A stretch of 64,000 nt of DNA from Cercospora beticola (GCF_033473495.1 NC_088938.1:4108264-4172263), one strand, 5' to 3'. Numbered from the stretch's first letter, positions 22,188-31,916 are shown. Made by a program: numbers and translations. Notes: generated from the sequence alone by a model not told the origin.

Positions 22188-23540
22188 TCACGAGTATCTC
22201 TTGCTCGATTTCTCCGCCTTCTCCTTCTCTACCCTGTCCTTCTCTAGGCGCAACCACTTCTCGACCTGTTCTCTCCACTGTTCGACCACCTTCTTCGCGT
22301 CTGCTAGGCCCGTTCCTGGGTGACGACGCTGCCAATCCGATCGGCTCAATCCTTCTTCGCTCTCCCAACCCGCCTCAACCAATGCGTCCACTTGCGGCGG
22401 CCGAAACTTCTCGTCTACCAGTTTGACTACTTTCTCCAATATCTCGACCGCGATGACCGCGTTCAAGAGAATCCTAGTCATGAGGCGGTTGTCGTATTCC
22501 ACGGAACAAAGAGTCATGTCAGAGTGGAGCATCCCAGGAAAGCGAATCTGATGTCCTTGCACCCCTCGAATCTTGAGTGAGGCACCAATATACTTCCACG
22601 TGTTGAATATGCTCTCGCTACGGCCGTATCTGTTTGCAGAGCAACCATGAACGCAATCAAATACCATGTTGGAAATGATGGTCACAGAGCCCAAGTGATC
22701 GCGGACGTTCTTGTTACCGACTATGTCAAGCCATTGGAACAGGGCTCGGGCTGCGCGAGTCTTTTCGTCTGGACCGTAGTCTTCGAAGTGGAAGTAATCG
22801 CAGAAAGGAGTGGAGCAGAGGTACAAGCCCACAGATTCGCTTCGGATCTGAGAGTTGACGCGAAGGAGGCCAGGGAATGGTGAACAGACAATTGGAACCA
22901 GGCCATCGTAATCGGTGTGAGCCGCTGCTTCGCCCTGAACGACAAGGCTGTAGATTTCGTTGCGAATCTCTGGCGGGAGAGAGAAGAAGGTGGTCTTGGT
23001 CGGTCGCGTGATGAAGGCTTCGGGCGGGAGACGCGGGCGAAGGCGCTCGAAAGCAACGAGAGCTTCGCTGTAGTTGCCTTGCGTGGAGATCAGGCAATCA
23101 GTACAGGCGGCCAGCGTCATTCCAGTCCGACTCGATAGGGTGTGAGTGACTTGGAAAGCCTCTGCTGGTAGTGCCCCCTGCACGCTTTTGAACGCCGCCT
23201 CTGCTTTCCATAAATTCCATTCTCTTGCGGAGAGTGCCATATGGGCATACTCGAGTGTCAAGCCAGTGCGCTTCATGAGGCGCTCCACAGAGATCTCAGC
23301 ATCACGGACGTTGACGCTTTTCGGCAGCTTGAGATCGCCGCTGGCGGTTGCGATATGGTGTGCCGCGTGGCTCGAGTATGTATGCGTTGACGATTTGTGT
23401 TCCTTCTCGGTTTCGAGCGCCACGATCGCCGCGTCGAAGTCCCAGTCATGCTCGCGCAGGTACTGTTCAGCAAAGGTGGATTCTAGTCCCGTTCGGTGGG
23501 AGAAGGTGTGGACGGTAAAGCCGTGCCTGGGGTCGACCAT
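22188..23540 (-). CDS. Three UBA/TAP-C-like repeats plus F-box-like region (single exon, 450 aa)
   Basis: The start at 23540 gives MVDPRHGF; the in-frame extension upstream begins with GTG and was rejected. Three related about 45-residue helical modules can be read in order: TVHTFSHRTGLESTFAEQYL (about 8-45), SVERLMKRTGLTLEYAHMAL (about 82-120), and VTHTLSSRTGMTLAACTDCL (about 130-170). Each has the (S/R)RTG(L/M) turn and a following Trp, Tyr or Asn plus AxxAFE/ALE helix of UBA-like TAP-C folds. FFSLPPEIRNEIYSLVV (about 188-205) then matches the F-box-like motif common in Dothideomycete proteins, followed by a conserved-looking alpha/beta region. The C-terminus is a highly charged helix. A role as ubiquitin-binding or nuclear-export-type adaptor linked to an SCF ligase is conceivable but unproven. 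Confidence 0.75.
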   Translation of the reverse strand: MVDPRHGFTVHTFSHRTGLESTFAEQYLREHDWDFDAAIVALETEKEHKSSTHTYSSHAAHHIATASGDLKLPKSVNVRDAEISVERLMKRTGLTLEYAHMALSAREWNLWKAEAAFKSVQGALPAEAFQVTHTLSSRTGMTLAACTDCLISTQGNYSEALVAFERLRPRLPPEAFITRPTKTTFFSLPPEIRNEIYSLVVQGEAAAHTDYDGLVPIVCSPFPGLLRVNSQIRSESVGLYLCSTPFCDYFHFEDYGPDEKTRAARALFQWLDIVGNKNVRDHLGSVTIISNMVFDCVHGCSANRYGRSESIFNTWKYIGASLKIRGVQGHQIRFPGMLHSDMTLCSVEYDNRLMTRILLNAVIAVEILEKVVKLVDEKFRPPQVDALVEAGWESEEGLSRSDWQRRHPGTGLADAKKVVEQWREQVEKWLRLEKDRVEKEKAEKSSKRYS

Positions 23541-24051
23541 GCTTGGTTGATCGCGATATGGTGAGCAGTGTCGGTCGGTCGAGAGGTAAGTGTGGTGCTG
23601 CACGAGAATTGCGAAGTTGCATGTCGAGGGTCGGGAGAAGTTATCGCTGTTGTAAACTGGAAGGAGTTGTCGCGGTTATGCGTCAAAAGTGAACAGCCAT
23701 CGAGAGTGAATAAAGGCTAGCTCGGCACATCACTGCTGCCTCTTGCGAAGCATACAGTTCTGAGGCCAAACCGTTTTTGCTGAATCGTGCAGCACATCGG
23801 CCACAGCGTTTTTGCTGAATTGTGCAGCATATGACTTTGCCGTGACCTGATCCGCGCCATGAAGGCTGCCTCGCGAACGTAATGTGCATGCATTGTACAA
23901 AGGGTATCTCTTCGCTCTCCTACCGTAATTTATGAGACAGTGCACTTCGGCGCGGCACGGTAAATGCTCCTCTCTTCTCCACGGAAATCCTTCGTGAGGC
24001 CGCTTCAGGACCAGCCATCCTGGAAACTATCTCCTTCAGTCCTCGTTCTCT
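23541..24051. other. Intergenic; nothing recognised
   Basis: A short direct repetition of a gcaaaacggtttttgctgaat-like phrase occurs near 23774 and 23808 (tttttgctgaat followed by tgtgcagca/cgtgcagca). No gene supported. Confidence 0.4.
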
Positions 24052-24467
24052 TCACTTTCCAACCTCCTTCGCAGCCTCCTTCCCTTGGTTGAACGCCCGC
24101 GACACCAAGTTGCTCACACTGTCTCCCACGCGCTCTGTCACGCTTTGCCAGTCAACATTCGACACCGTTCGTACTTCGCGCTCAAGTGTAGCATTCCATT
24201 TGTCTTTCGCAGTTTCCCAAAGTCCTGCTTGTATTCTCCGATCTGTTTGAGGTGGGAGAGCTGGTTCGGGCGCGTATATGTTGGAGACGAGGTAGGCTTG
24301 TTGTCGTAGGAGAGCGGACTGGTGAGCTCGATTGCGAGCATGGAGTTCGGTGGAGAGGTAGAGGATTGAGGCTGTGAGTGTAAAGCCGCCGAGCTGGTCT
24401 TTGATTAGCGGCTGAATAGCGCAAGATCCATAGATACTGAACATACCAGCCCTGTTGTGAAGCCCAT
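24052..24467 (-). CDS. MIC12: MICOS complex subunit MIC12 (2 exons, 120 aa)
   Basis: Small inner-mitochondrial-membrane protein of the MICOS complex that shapes crista junctions (Aim5 in yeast). Exon 1 (24467-24447) encodes MGFTTGL, a 53-nt intron follows, and exon 2 (24393-24052) continues LGGFTLTASILYLSTELHAR. That yields the family's N-terminal transmembrane segment. HARNRAHQSALLRQQA is the conserved charged helix after it, and the C-terminal part (GLWETAKDKWNATLEREVRT, then VDWQSVTERVGD) matches the fungal Mic12 pattern. Length is normal for the family. The intron position inside the first few codons explains why the coding start is easily missed. It is divergently transcribed from the bL17m gene, another mitochondrial protein, across about 200 bp. 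Confidence 0.85.
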
Positions 24468-24668
24468 TGTGATTGTGTCTGGGAAGAGCGAAGTGAAGAG
24501 CGAAGGGAAGCGCTGGTTGGGAATCCGTGACGTCTGAAGCCAATGCTCCACCAGCGTGTTGAACCCTAACCCTAATGAAGACACCTCCGCTCTCCTCCGC
24601 TGTCGCGACCAACACCACCCCATCGAACCTGCCCCCGATCTTCTCTCCAGCCGCGAACAGTCTTCACA
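24468..24668. promoter_or_regulatory. Compact bidirectional promoter of MIC12 and bL17m
   Basis: Only 201 bp separate the two divergent ATGs, and both genes encode mitochondrial proteins, so co-regulation is plausible. The region contains a two-copy telomere-like motif near its middle, listed separately. Confidence 0.6.
24562..24575. promoter_or_regulatory. Telo-box: aaccctaaccctaa
   Basis: Two tandem copies of the telomeric hexamer complement (CCCTAA) lie about 95 bp from each of the two divergent start codons. In several eukaryotes, including some fungi, telobox-type sites near ribosomal-protein genes are bound by Tbf1/TRF-type Myb factors. Such a role here is inference from the sequence and position. 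Confidence 0.55.
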
Positions 24669-25352
24669 ATGGCCGGAGGACTTGTCAAGTACCGCCACTT
24701 GTCGCGAAACTCAGCGCATCGCAAAGCACTTCTCCGAAATCTGGTCACATCCCTCATCGAGCACGAATCCATCACGACGACATGGCACAAAGCAAAAGAA
24801 GCGCAGCGTTTAGCGGAGAAATTGATCACATTGAGCAAGAGGAACACTATTGCGAGTAAACAAGGCGCGCAAGCAATACTATTTGTACGGAATTCACTTT
24901 CACCCACAAAGACCATGTCCTGAAACTAACATTTGTCCTTGTCCTCACAGGAACCCCACCGACACCTCCCTAAACTCTTCAACGAACTCCGAGAACGATA
25001 CGCTTCCCGACCTGGTGGATACACACGTGTCCTCCGAATCGAGCCCGTGAAAGAGGACCAGGCCGCTTCTGCGATCCTCGAACTTGTCGATGGACCCAAG
25101 GATATGCGCCTTGCGATGACGGCGAAGAGTATCGCGCATGCACGGCAACAGGCGGAGGAAGAAGGAAAAGAGTTCAAGCTGGGAGACATGACGGCGTGGA
25201 ATGTAAGAAAGGTCACGAGGTTCCGGAAAGAGGGAGAGAAGGACCTGGAACAGATGGTTGAGAAGTTTGAGAAGCTATTTGAGGAGGGTGATGAAGGTGT
25301 TGAGGTGGTGAAGAAGAAGAGAGTATACCCTGATTTGGAAAGGAGTCGGTAG
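24669..25352 (+). CDS. MRPL8: Mitochondrial ribosomal protein bL17m (2 exons, 205 aa)
   Basis: Large-subunit mitoribosome protein homologous to bacterial L17. Exons are 24669-24884 and 24951-25352, joined in phase 0 by a 66-nt intron. The L17 core is unmistakable: LVKYRHLSRNSAHRKALLRNL, SLIEHESITTTWHKAKEAQ, then AEKLITLSKRN, and after the intron LPKLFNELRERYASRPGGYTRVLR. The bacterial protein ends soon after the RPGGYTR block. As in fungal mitochondrial versions, a C-terminal extension of about 95 residues follows (VRKVTRFRKEGEKDLEQMVE), helical and charged. It shares a short promoter with MIC12. Confidence 0.9.
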
Positions 25353-25529
25353 AGCCTTGCTTTGGGCATGGTGGCTTGAGGTTGGGAAAAGCTTTGTACA
25401 GCTGTGTTTTATGCATGAGCGTGGCGTTTGGGCAATGGAAATCGCAAAAGATAGGCGAGACCATGGTGTATGAGTACCATTGTATGTGCCAGCCACGCGG
25501 CCGAAGGATATCTTGAGCTCCTGCGTACA

Positions 25530-26520
25530 CGGGGCCAAAACAAACAACGAGAGTACCAGCCCCTCGACTAAATCGTACTCCTTCTCACTAACGAAAGCCT
25601 ACACTGACCCAGGGACTCGCAGTGTCTGCGATGCGAGATCAAGTAGGATCGGGCAAGAAAGGTATGAGACAGGGCACATGGTACACAAAAATTTGTCCAG
25701 CATCAACAGCTTCCTAATGCAAAGGTTGCGTCCAAAAAGCAAAACAACCGCCTCGCACGCGAACCTTCCATTCGATATGGGCTGGGACAAGGACAACATA
25801 GTCTCCATTAGGAACGATCGTCAAGCGCCCAACTTGGAAACGACTTACTGACTTGGCTATCACACCGAGAGGCGATCATTGATGCGCAAAAGGTCTAACT
25901 GGAATACAAATGCTGGCAGACACCGCCCAGAGAAGGCGATTTTGTTGAGCAGGCTGAATGCGAACAAGGAATGCACGTGGGTACATCTTCGCGCGTGAAT
26001 GCCTTCTCGAAAAAGTTCGCGTCCGCCAAAACTTGTGCTCATAGTAGAAGCAACCGGCAGCCAAGAAGCAAAACAAAACGAAACAATCACCTTCTGCTCT
26101 ATGGCTAAGGAGGCTCGCCACGCCACCAGAAGACACTGAACTCTTGTCGAGAGGTGTTGCGGGATTGACCTTATCTTACAGGCGTACCAAAGTAGTTGAC
26201 GACTTACTAGTTAGGCCAAGGAAGCGGGAGGCACTCGCTAACACAGGCCAATGTTGAAATGCATATGAATGCCATTACACCGGATTGTGCATACGAGGAG
26301 CAAAAGTTTGGCCAAAGAAGCAAAAGAAGATGCTTCGCTCGGAGCAAAACAAAACAATCACCTCCCACTCCATAGCTAGGCATTCCGGTCGGTATTCTCG
26401 ACAGCTTTGGACTGTTGTCGGAATGTCAAACGGGCGACCGTGCAAACCAAGCGTCTGATTGTAGTTGACGACTTATTGGTTGAGCTAAGGAGGTGTGAGG
26501 TGATCGTTAAAGGACCTGGA
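25530..26520. repeat. Degenerate tandem repeat units of about 270-360 bp
   Basis: A phrase like gcaaaacaaaacaatcacct recurs near 26066 and 26345, and a more diverged aagcaaaacaaccgcct near 25738. Each is followed, after about 100-150 bp, by gacgacttactagttaggc-like sequence (near 26199 and 26468, diverged near 25842). The order of the two phrases is preserved, which suggests two to three head-to-tail copies of one old unit that have diverged strongly. No coding capacity was seen. Confidence 0.5.
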
Positions 26521-26830
26521 TTCTGGAAAAATATAACAGCTAGTCACCGGCTGTAGGGGAAGAGAGGCTGCGCTACTAGCAAGTGCGAACAGACAAAAGA
26601 GAGGAGAAGGGCGAAACTGTAGGCTGATTCCGACACTCGCAAGTGCCTGGAAAGACATAACTACTAGCAGGCCATTGCCTCGTCAGAAGCGGTTGTGTTC
26701 TTGCGAAATTCTTCCCAGGCGGCACGATGAAGGAAGCAGAGTGGATCGCGCTCAGCACAGTCGTTTACCGCGTATCGACTTTCCGGAGCAAGTCCTGTCT
26801 GCGGCTCAATTCAAATGTCCAGACCCTGTC

Positions 26831-26890
26831 GCTGCTGCTGGTTGTTGCTGGTCGTTGCTGGTTATTGCTGGTGAGTGCTGGTTGCTAGTT
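26831..26890. repeat. 10-bp minisatellite, about six units (gttgttgctg)
   Basis: Consecutive decamers read gctgctgctg, gttgttgctg, gtcgttgctg, gttattgctg, gtgagtgctg and a decayed gttgctagtt, in perfect 10-bp register. Confidence 0.75.
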
Positions 26891-27648
26891 GGTACGTGGA
26901 AGGTGTGGTGCACGTTGGGCAACCCGTGCTGTCTATTCCGTCCATTCGAATTCCGATCAAAAGCCGTCTAAAGCCACGTCAAATGCCACGCCGCGGGAAT
27001 GGAGGAGCGTGCTAGGAAGGAGGCAGAGCGGATCAAGGCTTCAAAATGCCTCAATAGCTCCGGGCGTGAGCGGCATATATCTGCCGCCCCTCGCAGGCGA
27101 CTTGTTGACTTGACTACTACATCGAGCACGGTTGATAAGGACCAGGCGACTCATAGCCAAGTGCGTGCTTCCATTGCGACAGAGAACTTACATAAACTGA
27201 AGGAGAGGCACAAAGGAAACCTTGAACGGGCTAGGCTGCGACACTTTTTGTTGCATGCGATCAGGAATTCGAAGTTTAAATCGAAGATTTGGGATTCTGC
27301 GAATAGGGCTTTGCCTTTGGTCGAATGCTTGTCCAATGTCTTTCCTTCGATTAACGTCGGCACATTGTCTCTTGTTTGCGTCGAACGCATTGTGTGTTGG
27401 TCTTCCATGCATGAGGCGAAGCAGGCTAATGCCCTCTGTGCACCGCTTCTCCTTCGTATTTCGCGAACCTGGGTGATCTGTGCGTCTGTGATGGGAAAGG
27501 GACATATAAGAAGAAGTGGAACGCATCTTCGCAATTTCATGATCTGCCCTCACACGCCGGCGGCATCACTTCAACCAGTCGACCTGCGACGGACTACATC
27601 TGGGATCGGGAGCATTCTATCTGGTCCAGCCCGCAACCTGCCTCAAAT

Positions 27649-28223
27649 ATGCACTGCTCTTGGTCCTTGTCCCTAAGCCTCTTGCTGTCGGTCTCAGTTT
27701 CCGGCGTCCACGCATTCCGCTGCGATGGAGGAACCCCAACCAGGACAAGCGACTGTCAAAAATTCGTAGAATCTGGGAATTGGCCTAAATGTCCTGGCGA
27801 CGGCTCAGCAAAGGCAGCTTGCGCTCACGGGTGGGAGTGGTGTGGAGACACGGACGTACCTGGATCGTAAGTTTCCAGACGAGGCTTTGGATTGGCGAGA
27901 GAGCTAAGATGATTGGTGATGGATAGAGCGTGGGCTCCAGGAAACACTAATGGAGAGAAGTAAGTGTTTGGCTAGTGTACGGCTGTCGTCCAAGCATTCC
28001 GCTAACAAATTCTTGATAGTTGCTGTTTAGCCTACGATAATGGGTGAGTGAGGTTTCCATCGTATCCTGAAGCGATAAATTGTTGACTCGAGGCACTTCC
28101 AGTGATGCTACGCCCTGTTGTCCTGCTTACAAACAGCATTGGGGGTTTGTGCCTCCGAAAACAAAACTGGACAAGTATCCTTCGTGGTTCAGGAAAAACA
28201 GCGGCCATAGTAGCCCTCCATAG
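27649..28223 (+). CDS. Secreted cysteine-rich protein, effector-like (4 exons, 131 aa)
   Basis: Proposed exons are 27649-27866, 27927-27959, 28020-28043 and 28103-28223. The three introns (60, 60 and 59 nt) all begin GTAAGT or GTGAGT, end in AG and keep phase. The signal peptide is MHCSWSLSLSLLLSVSVSGVHA. The mature protein of about 109 residues has nine cysteines: five spaced singly in the first half (FRCDGG, SDCQ, PKCPG, AACAHG, EWCGD), then NCCLAYDNG and TPCCPAY. The last 30 residues are basic and Pro/Lys-rich. I recognise no family. Three strong splice sites around a 33-nt and a 24-nt exon make this a confident gene that simple frame-calling would miss. An apoplastic role is inferred from secretion and cysteine content. 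Confidence 0.75.
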
Positions 28224-28652
28224 CTCGGTCAGAAGAGAAGTCGAGAGATTCAAGGAGAGGCGAATGCGTCTGGATATGGCCACGAGCACCGCGTGTCTGG
28301 ATGAATGTACTCTGGTGTCTTCAATGCGCTACTTTTAGCGTAGATGTAGCTGATGCAGCCAAAAGGATTCGCTTATTTGATGCCACGGTGCTTCGAGTGA
28401 AAAGTATCACAGCGCTGCTGCTTCTGAGTATGCAATATCTATGCAATATCGATATCTTCTTGTTCGCTGTGTAGGCGATCCACAGTGATAGGTGTCCGTG
28501 TCGCCCATGTGTACATCGCCATGAACTCCATGCCAAAATGCCAATTTGGGTATCGTGATGCCTTCCCGTCCACGCCAACGCCATCGCTAAAATCATGCCC
28601 AGTCTGCTCTCACCCACGAATCATCGAACCAGAATGTTTTGTCGCAAACCAC
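28224..28652. other. Intergenic between convergent genes; nothing recognised
   Basis: No gene, RNA or repeat supported, apart from a short atgcaatatctatgcaatatcgatatc repetition near 28431-28453. Confidence 0.4.
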
Positions 28653-29147
28653 CTACTCCTTCAACTTCTTCCCGCCACCCTCTCCCTCATCATCCGCCTT
28701 CCTCTTCTTCTTTCTTCCCTTTCCCTTCCCTCCGGCACCCTTCCCGCCCTTCAGATCCTCCTCTCCAGCTCCACCAACCTCCGCCAAATCCGCCAACTCC
28801 GCCGCCCCTTCCTTCCCATACGCATCAAAATCCACAAGTCGTCTCTGCGTCTTAATATACTTCTCCCTGAACAACTGCTCATTCACGCGTCCTAGTAATG
28901 CGGGATTTTTGCGCAACACCCAGCGGAAATCGTCGACTTTTATTTTTTGTCGGCGGGAGTAGCTGGCGCATAAGGCGGCGCTGTGGCAGGTTTCGATTAT
29001 GAAGTCCGAGAGGATTTCGTCGAGGATGGAGATTGTGCCAGGGAGGGGGTTGGGGGTGTCCCCGAAGGCGTAGAGGAGTTCGCTGAGGTCGTTTTGGTTG
29101 AAGATTGGGGCGCCTTTTGCGCGGGGGCGTTGGCGGGGTTCGGTCAT
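28653..29147 (-). CDS. TAF13: TFIID subunit TAF13 (single exon, 164 aa)
   Basis: Histone-fold subunit of general transcription factor TFIID, partner of TAF11. The start at 29147 gives MTEPRQRPRAKG. The histone fold covers about residues 15-105: FNQNDLSELLYAFGDTPNP, then ILDEILSDFIIETCHSAAL, then RRQKIKVDDFRWVLRKNPAL and LGRVNEQLFREKYIKTQRRL. That is the full Taf13 signature, including the (K/R)xKxDDFxxxLRxDPxxxxR motif with Asn in place of Asp. The C-terminal tail is Gly/Lys-rich and nuclear-localisation-like (GRKKKRKADDE). An upstream in-frame extension exists but lacks conservation. It is divergent from KSH1 across 309 bp. Confidence 0.9.
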   Translation of the reverse strand: MTEPRQRPRAKGAPIFNQNDLSELLYAFGDTPNPLPGTISILDEILSDFIIETCHSAALCASYSRRQKIKVDDFRWVLRKNPALLGRVNEQLFREKYIKTQRRLVDFDAYGKEGAAELADLAEVGGAGEEDLKGGKGAGGKGKGRKKKRKADDEGEGGGKKLKE

Positions 29148-29456
29148 GGTTCTTGTGCCTCTGCTGTTCTCCTTCGCTTTTGGTTGTTGCGGGTGTGGGA
29201 TGAGGGTTGCGAGGAAGTGTCGTGAAGTGACATGACGTGAAGAAGGACGAGCGCGCGAGCTGGAAGGCGCCAGCATGTGATTTGCCGAAGCGCCGTCCCA
29301 GTGGTTTTGCGGTTGACATTTCGACTTCACTTGTGAGCTGGAAACAGCATCCGCAGAATCAATTTCTTTTGGAGACAGCACACAGCGTTTAACTGACATA
29401 CGAACCAGACTGGAGACAAGACAAACTGCACAAGAACATACGACTCAGTTGCCACG
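29148..29456. promoter_or_regulatory. Divergent promoter region of TAF13 and KSH1
   Basis: A 309-bp gap between divergent start codons of two conserved genes. No motif singled out. Confidence 0.5.
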
Positions 29457-29816
29457 ATGCTCGGAATCTTGAAATTCCAGACTTTCCTCCTCGTCGTCCT
29501 GCTGTTCATCTGCACCTGCACATATATCCACGGCGTTTTCCCGGCATGGCTTGATCGCAACAAGACTGGGTGAGTGCCATATTGCAGCACTAGACTGGAG
29601 TTCTGGGCATCCGCAGCTGTGGGTTCGAATGCTAAAGCTGACATCTTGCAAGTCCTCTTGGCACATTCTGGCGCGCGGCACGGATAGGCGAGCGATTGAG
29701 TCCATACGTCAGCTTATGTTGTGCTGCTATGGCGGTGAGTTATCTTCAAATGCTGCACATATTGGGCAGACGAAGCTGACGTCTCGGAACAGGTCAGCAT
29801 CTTGATGGGAGGCTGA
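29457..29816 (+). CDS. KSH1: Protein Kish (TMEM167 family; 3 exons, 72 aa)
   Basis: Small early-secretory-pathway membrane protein essential for secretion in yeast. Exons are 29457-29569, 29653-29734 and 29793-29816, with introns of 83 and 58 nt in phase. The protein starts MLGILKFQTFLLVVLLFICT, the first membrane span of the family. It continues with CTYIHGVFPAWLDRNKTG, then PLGTFWRAARIGERLSPYV and a second hydrophobic segment ending VSILMGG. The length of 72 residues matches the family exactly, and the 24-nt last exon is required to complete it. Confidence is high because nearly every residue block matches the Kish pattern. Confidence 0.9.
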
Positions 29817-30879
29817 GCAAAGTGACAAGTGTTGGGGTTTTCAGCGATGGCGTTGGGGTGTTTGACTAGGCTGGTATCTGTCTGATGGCCAATGTGATCA
29901 GAGGTCCAATATGGCCACAAAGCGTGCGAGCATTTGACTCATGAGTGCGTTGCGCAGGATCGGGAGGGTCCGCTGCCTGGCTGCGCAGGATGATGTTCAC
30001 TCGTCGATGCAAGGGCAACATGAGAGTATTAGACATGTATTTACGTGAATCGCTATGTCAAGAGCGAAGTGCGGGTAGCCTGTGTTCAGTCGCACAACGC
30101 GACTTCCTGATCACGGCAGAGTTGAGACTTTTAACATACAAGTACATACATGATACAAATCATGGCGGTGCTCCACCAGCCCCCTCGAACTTGCTAGTTT
30201 CCGAAATTGCACATCCATATTGCTTCGACGCGTGTACTTCGAGCTGAGCACTCACATGAGCGGTCAAGCACGAGCGGCTTTGACTGGCGGCCACCACAAA
30301 TGGCTAGTGGGAGGCCAGCCACCATCGCCTGGCACTGACTGCACAGGATGCTCAGATTTGCGGACCATTTCCACTACTGGCTGGTTGCGTCACAACAGCG
30401 CTTGCTAGCAAGCAAGCTGACGTCGCGATGCTTGTACCTTAGACCAATGCCGTCTCGCGTGTGGAACCAGTAGTGGATGCTATTCTCCCGGCTGCCCCAA
30501 TCGCAACTGACCGGTTGAAGGGCCTTGCGGGCTTCGCAAAATTGGTCCATTGCCACAGAGGATTCCTGAAGCTCCTGCCGGTCACGCAGTGGGCCATTGC
30601 AGTAAGCACACCTCGATACTTGCAGGCAGCCACTTCAAAGTGTTGTTGCGAACAAGTGATCCCGTCGCCGCGAGACAGTCGCACTTGAGAGAGCACTTTC
30701 CAGCTGATCAGGCGCAATATGGCCCCTCTGGGGTTCATGAAGACCTAGGCCCTGCTTTCAGGAGGGTTAGGCAAGTCAGTAGACTCAAAAGTTACCCGAG
30801 GTAACCTCCGGAAGTGCCATCTGGTTCCATAATCACACGATAGGTAGTGGTGTTTCTCTGCTCTGAAATCGGTAATCGC
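29817..30879. other. Intergenic between convergent genes; nothing recognised
   Basis: About 1 kb without a supported gene. A perfect 14-bp palindrome (gcttgctagcaagc) lies near 30402, probably fortuitous. Confidence 0.45.
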
Positions 30880-31674
30880 TCAAGCCAGTCCAAAGGTCCT
30901 CGCAACGCGCATCTTGACGCCCTCCCAGCTGTTGATCTTAGGCCTCACATCCAGGAAAAAGCTCAACGGCATGCCCGTGTCTTTGCCCTTGTAGAAATCG
31001 ATAACATAATCCACCTTCTTCCCACACCTATCGACGACCCAATCGTGACGATCAAATGGCTGAGCATATCCCATGATATACATATTCCAGTAAGCCTTCG
31101 GCGTTAATTTCTTACTATCTCCTGCGAATGAGACTAGCTTAGGTCCACCGCATCTCTCTGACCCCCAACCCTTTTCCCATTCTTGAATTTGTGTCCAGGC
31201 GCGTTCGTTCACTGCATTGTGGATGGGCACGATGCTTGACATGTCGGCTGGGTTGGCTTCGTGGCCTTTGCGTTTCATGGCTTCGAAGAATTGGGATTGC
31301 GAGGGGTAGATCCAGTTTCCGGAGGAGGTGTCATGGCCTGTTTCGACTTCGGAGTTCGTAGGAAGAGCGGCTTTCTCGGCGGAGTTGAGTTTGGAGGTAT
31401 CGTTGATCGCACGCGGAATGGAGGAGATTTCGCGATCGGTGGACAGAGATCGGAGGATAGGAGCTTTTGGCACAGGTTTATCGGAAATAGTGTTCCATGA
31501 TAAGGTATCAAGAGAGAAGCGTGCGGGAGGCGGAGATGGGATGGAAGATGGCTGTACTGCTGAAGGAGAGGACTGAGGCTGCTCTTTCTTGGCTTTCGCA
31601 GCCTGGAGCCAAGCTTCACGTGTCCGATGGTCGACGGGGCATTTGGCGTCGGGGTCGTCGCCGGCGGAGCGCAT
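30880..31674 (-). CDS. CYT2: Cytochrome c1/c heme lyase (single exon, 264 aa)
   Basis: Mitochondrial intermembrane-space enzyme that attaches heme covalently to apocytochrome c1 or c. The N-terminus carries a single CPV heme-regulatory motif (KCPVDHRTREAWLQ), resembling yeast Cyt2. Cyc3-type enzymes carry several CP motifs and a MGWFWA start. A Pro/Ser-rich linker follows, then DREISSIPRA. The catalytic core from about residue 115 has NWIYPSQSQFFEAMKRKG, IVPIHNAVNERAWTQIQEWE, KLTPKAYWNMYIMGYAQPFDRHDWVVDRCGKKVDYVIDFY shortened here to its landmarks, and FFLDVRPKINSWEG. All are typical of holocytochrome-c synthases, including the heme-binding His in the FDRHDW block. The c1 preference is inferred from the N-terminus. 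It is divergent from ERG19 over 242 bp. Confidence 0.87.
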   Translation of the reverse strand: MRSAGDDPDAKCPVDHRTREAWLQAAKAKKEQPQSSPSAVQPSSIPSPPPARFSLDTLSWNTISDKPVPKAPILRSLSTDREISSIPRAINDTSKLNSAEKAALPTNSEVETGHDTSSGNWIYPSQSQFFEAMKRKGHEANPADMSSIVPIHNAVNERAWTQIQEWEKGWGSERCGGPKLVSFAGDSKKLTPKAYWNMYIMGYAQPFDRHDWVVDRCGKKVDYVIDFYKGKDTGMPLSFFLDVRPKINSWEGVKMRVARTFGLA

Positions 31675-31916
31675 GGTGATGGCGAGGATAGAAAAGATGA
31701 AAGTGAGAGAGAATAGAGTGACGAGATAGATTTATGCAGATGCATAAAGAATAATGCCGATTGGCGTCATGCACGAGCTCAAAGGTGCAGATGCGGCTCT
31801 GCACCTTGCGTCAGAGCTTTGATGCACGTTGTTCTCGTGCCATTTTCCCACGCATATTCCCCCCTCATTTTGCTCCTCTGCTACTCGATAGATAGAAGCT
31901 GCTCACGAACGACAGA

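Larger units (their letters stand above)
25353..27648. other. Long repeat-bearing intergenic region
   Basis: About 2.3 kb. It holds degenerate tandem-like repeats (25530-26520) and a 10-bp minisatellite (26831-26890), listed separately. A plus-strand open frame at 26999-27676 (225 codons) has no recognisable domain and overlaps the next gene's start, so it is not called. Confidence 0.5.

Noticed and set aside
24405..24698. 97-codon minus-strand frame covering the MIC12 start
   Set aside because: It runs through the MIC12 intron and promoter; the spliced model gives the conserved protein.
26999..27676. 225-codon open frame upstream of the secreted protein gene
   Set aside because: No recognisable domain, biased composition, overlaps the better-supported signal-peptide gene at 27649.
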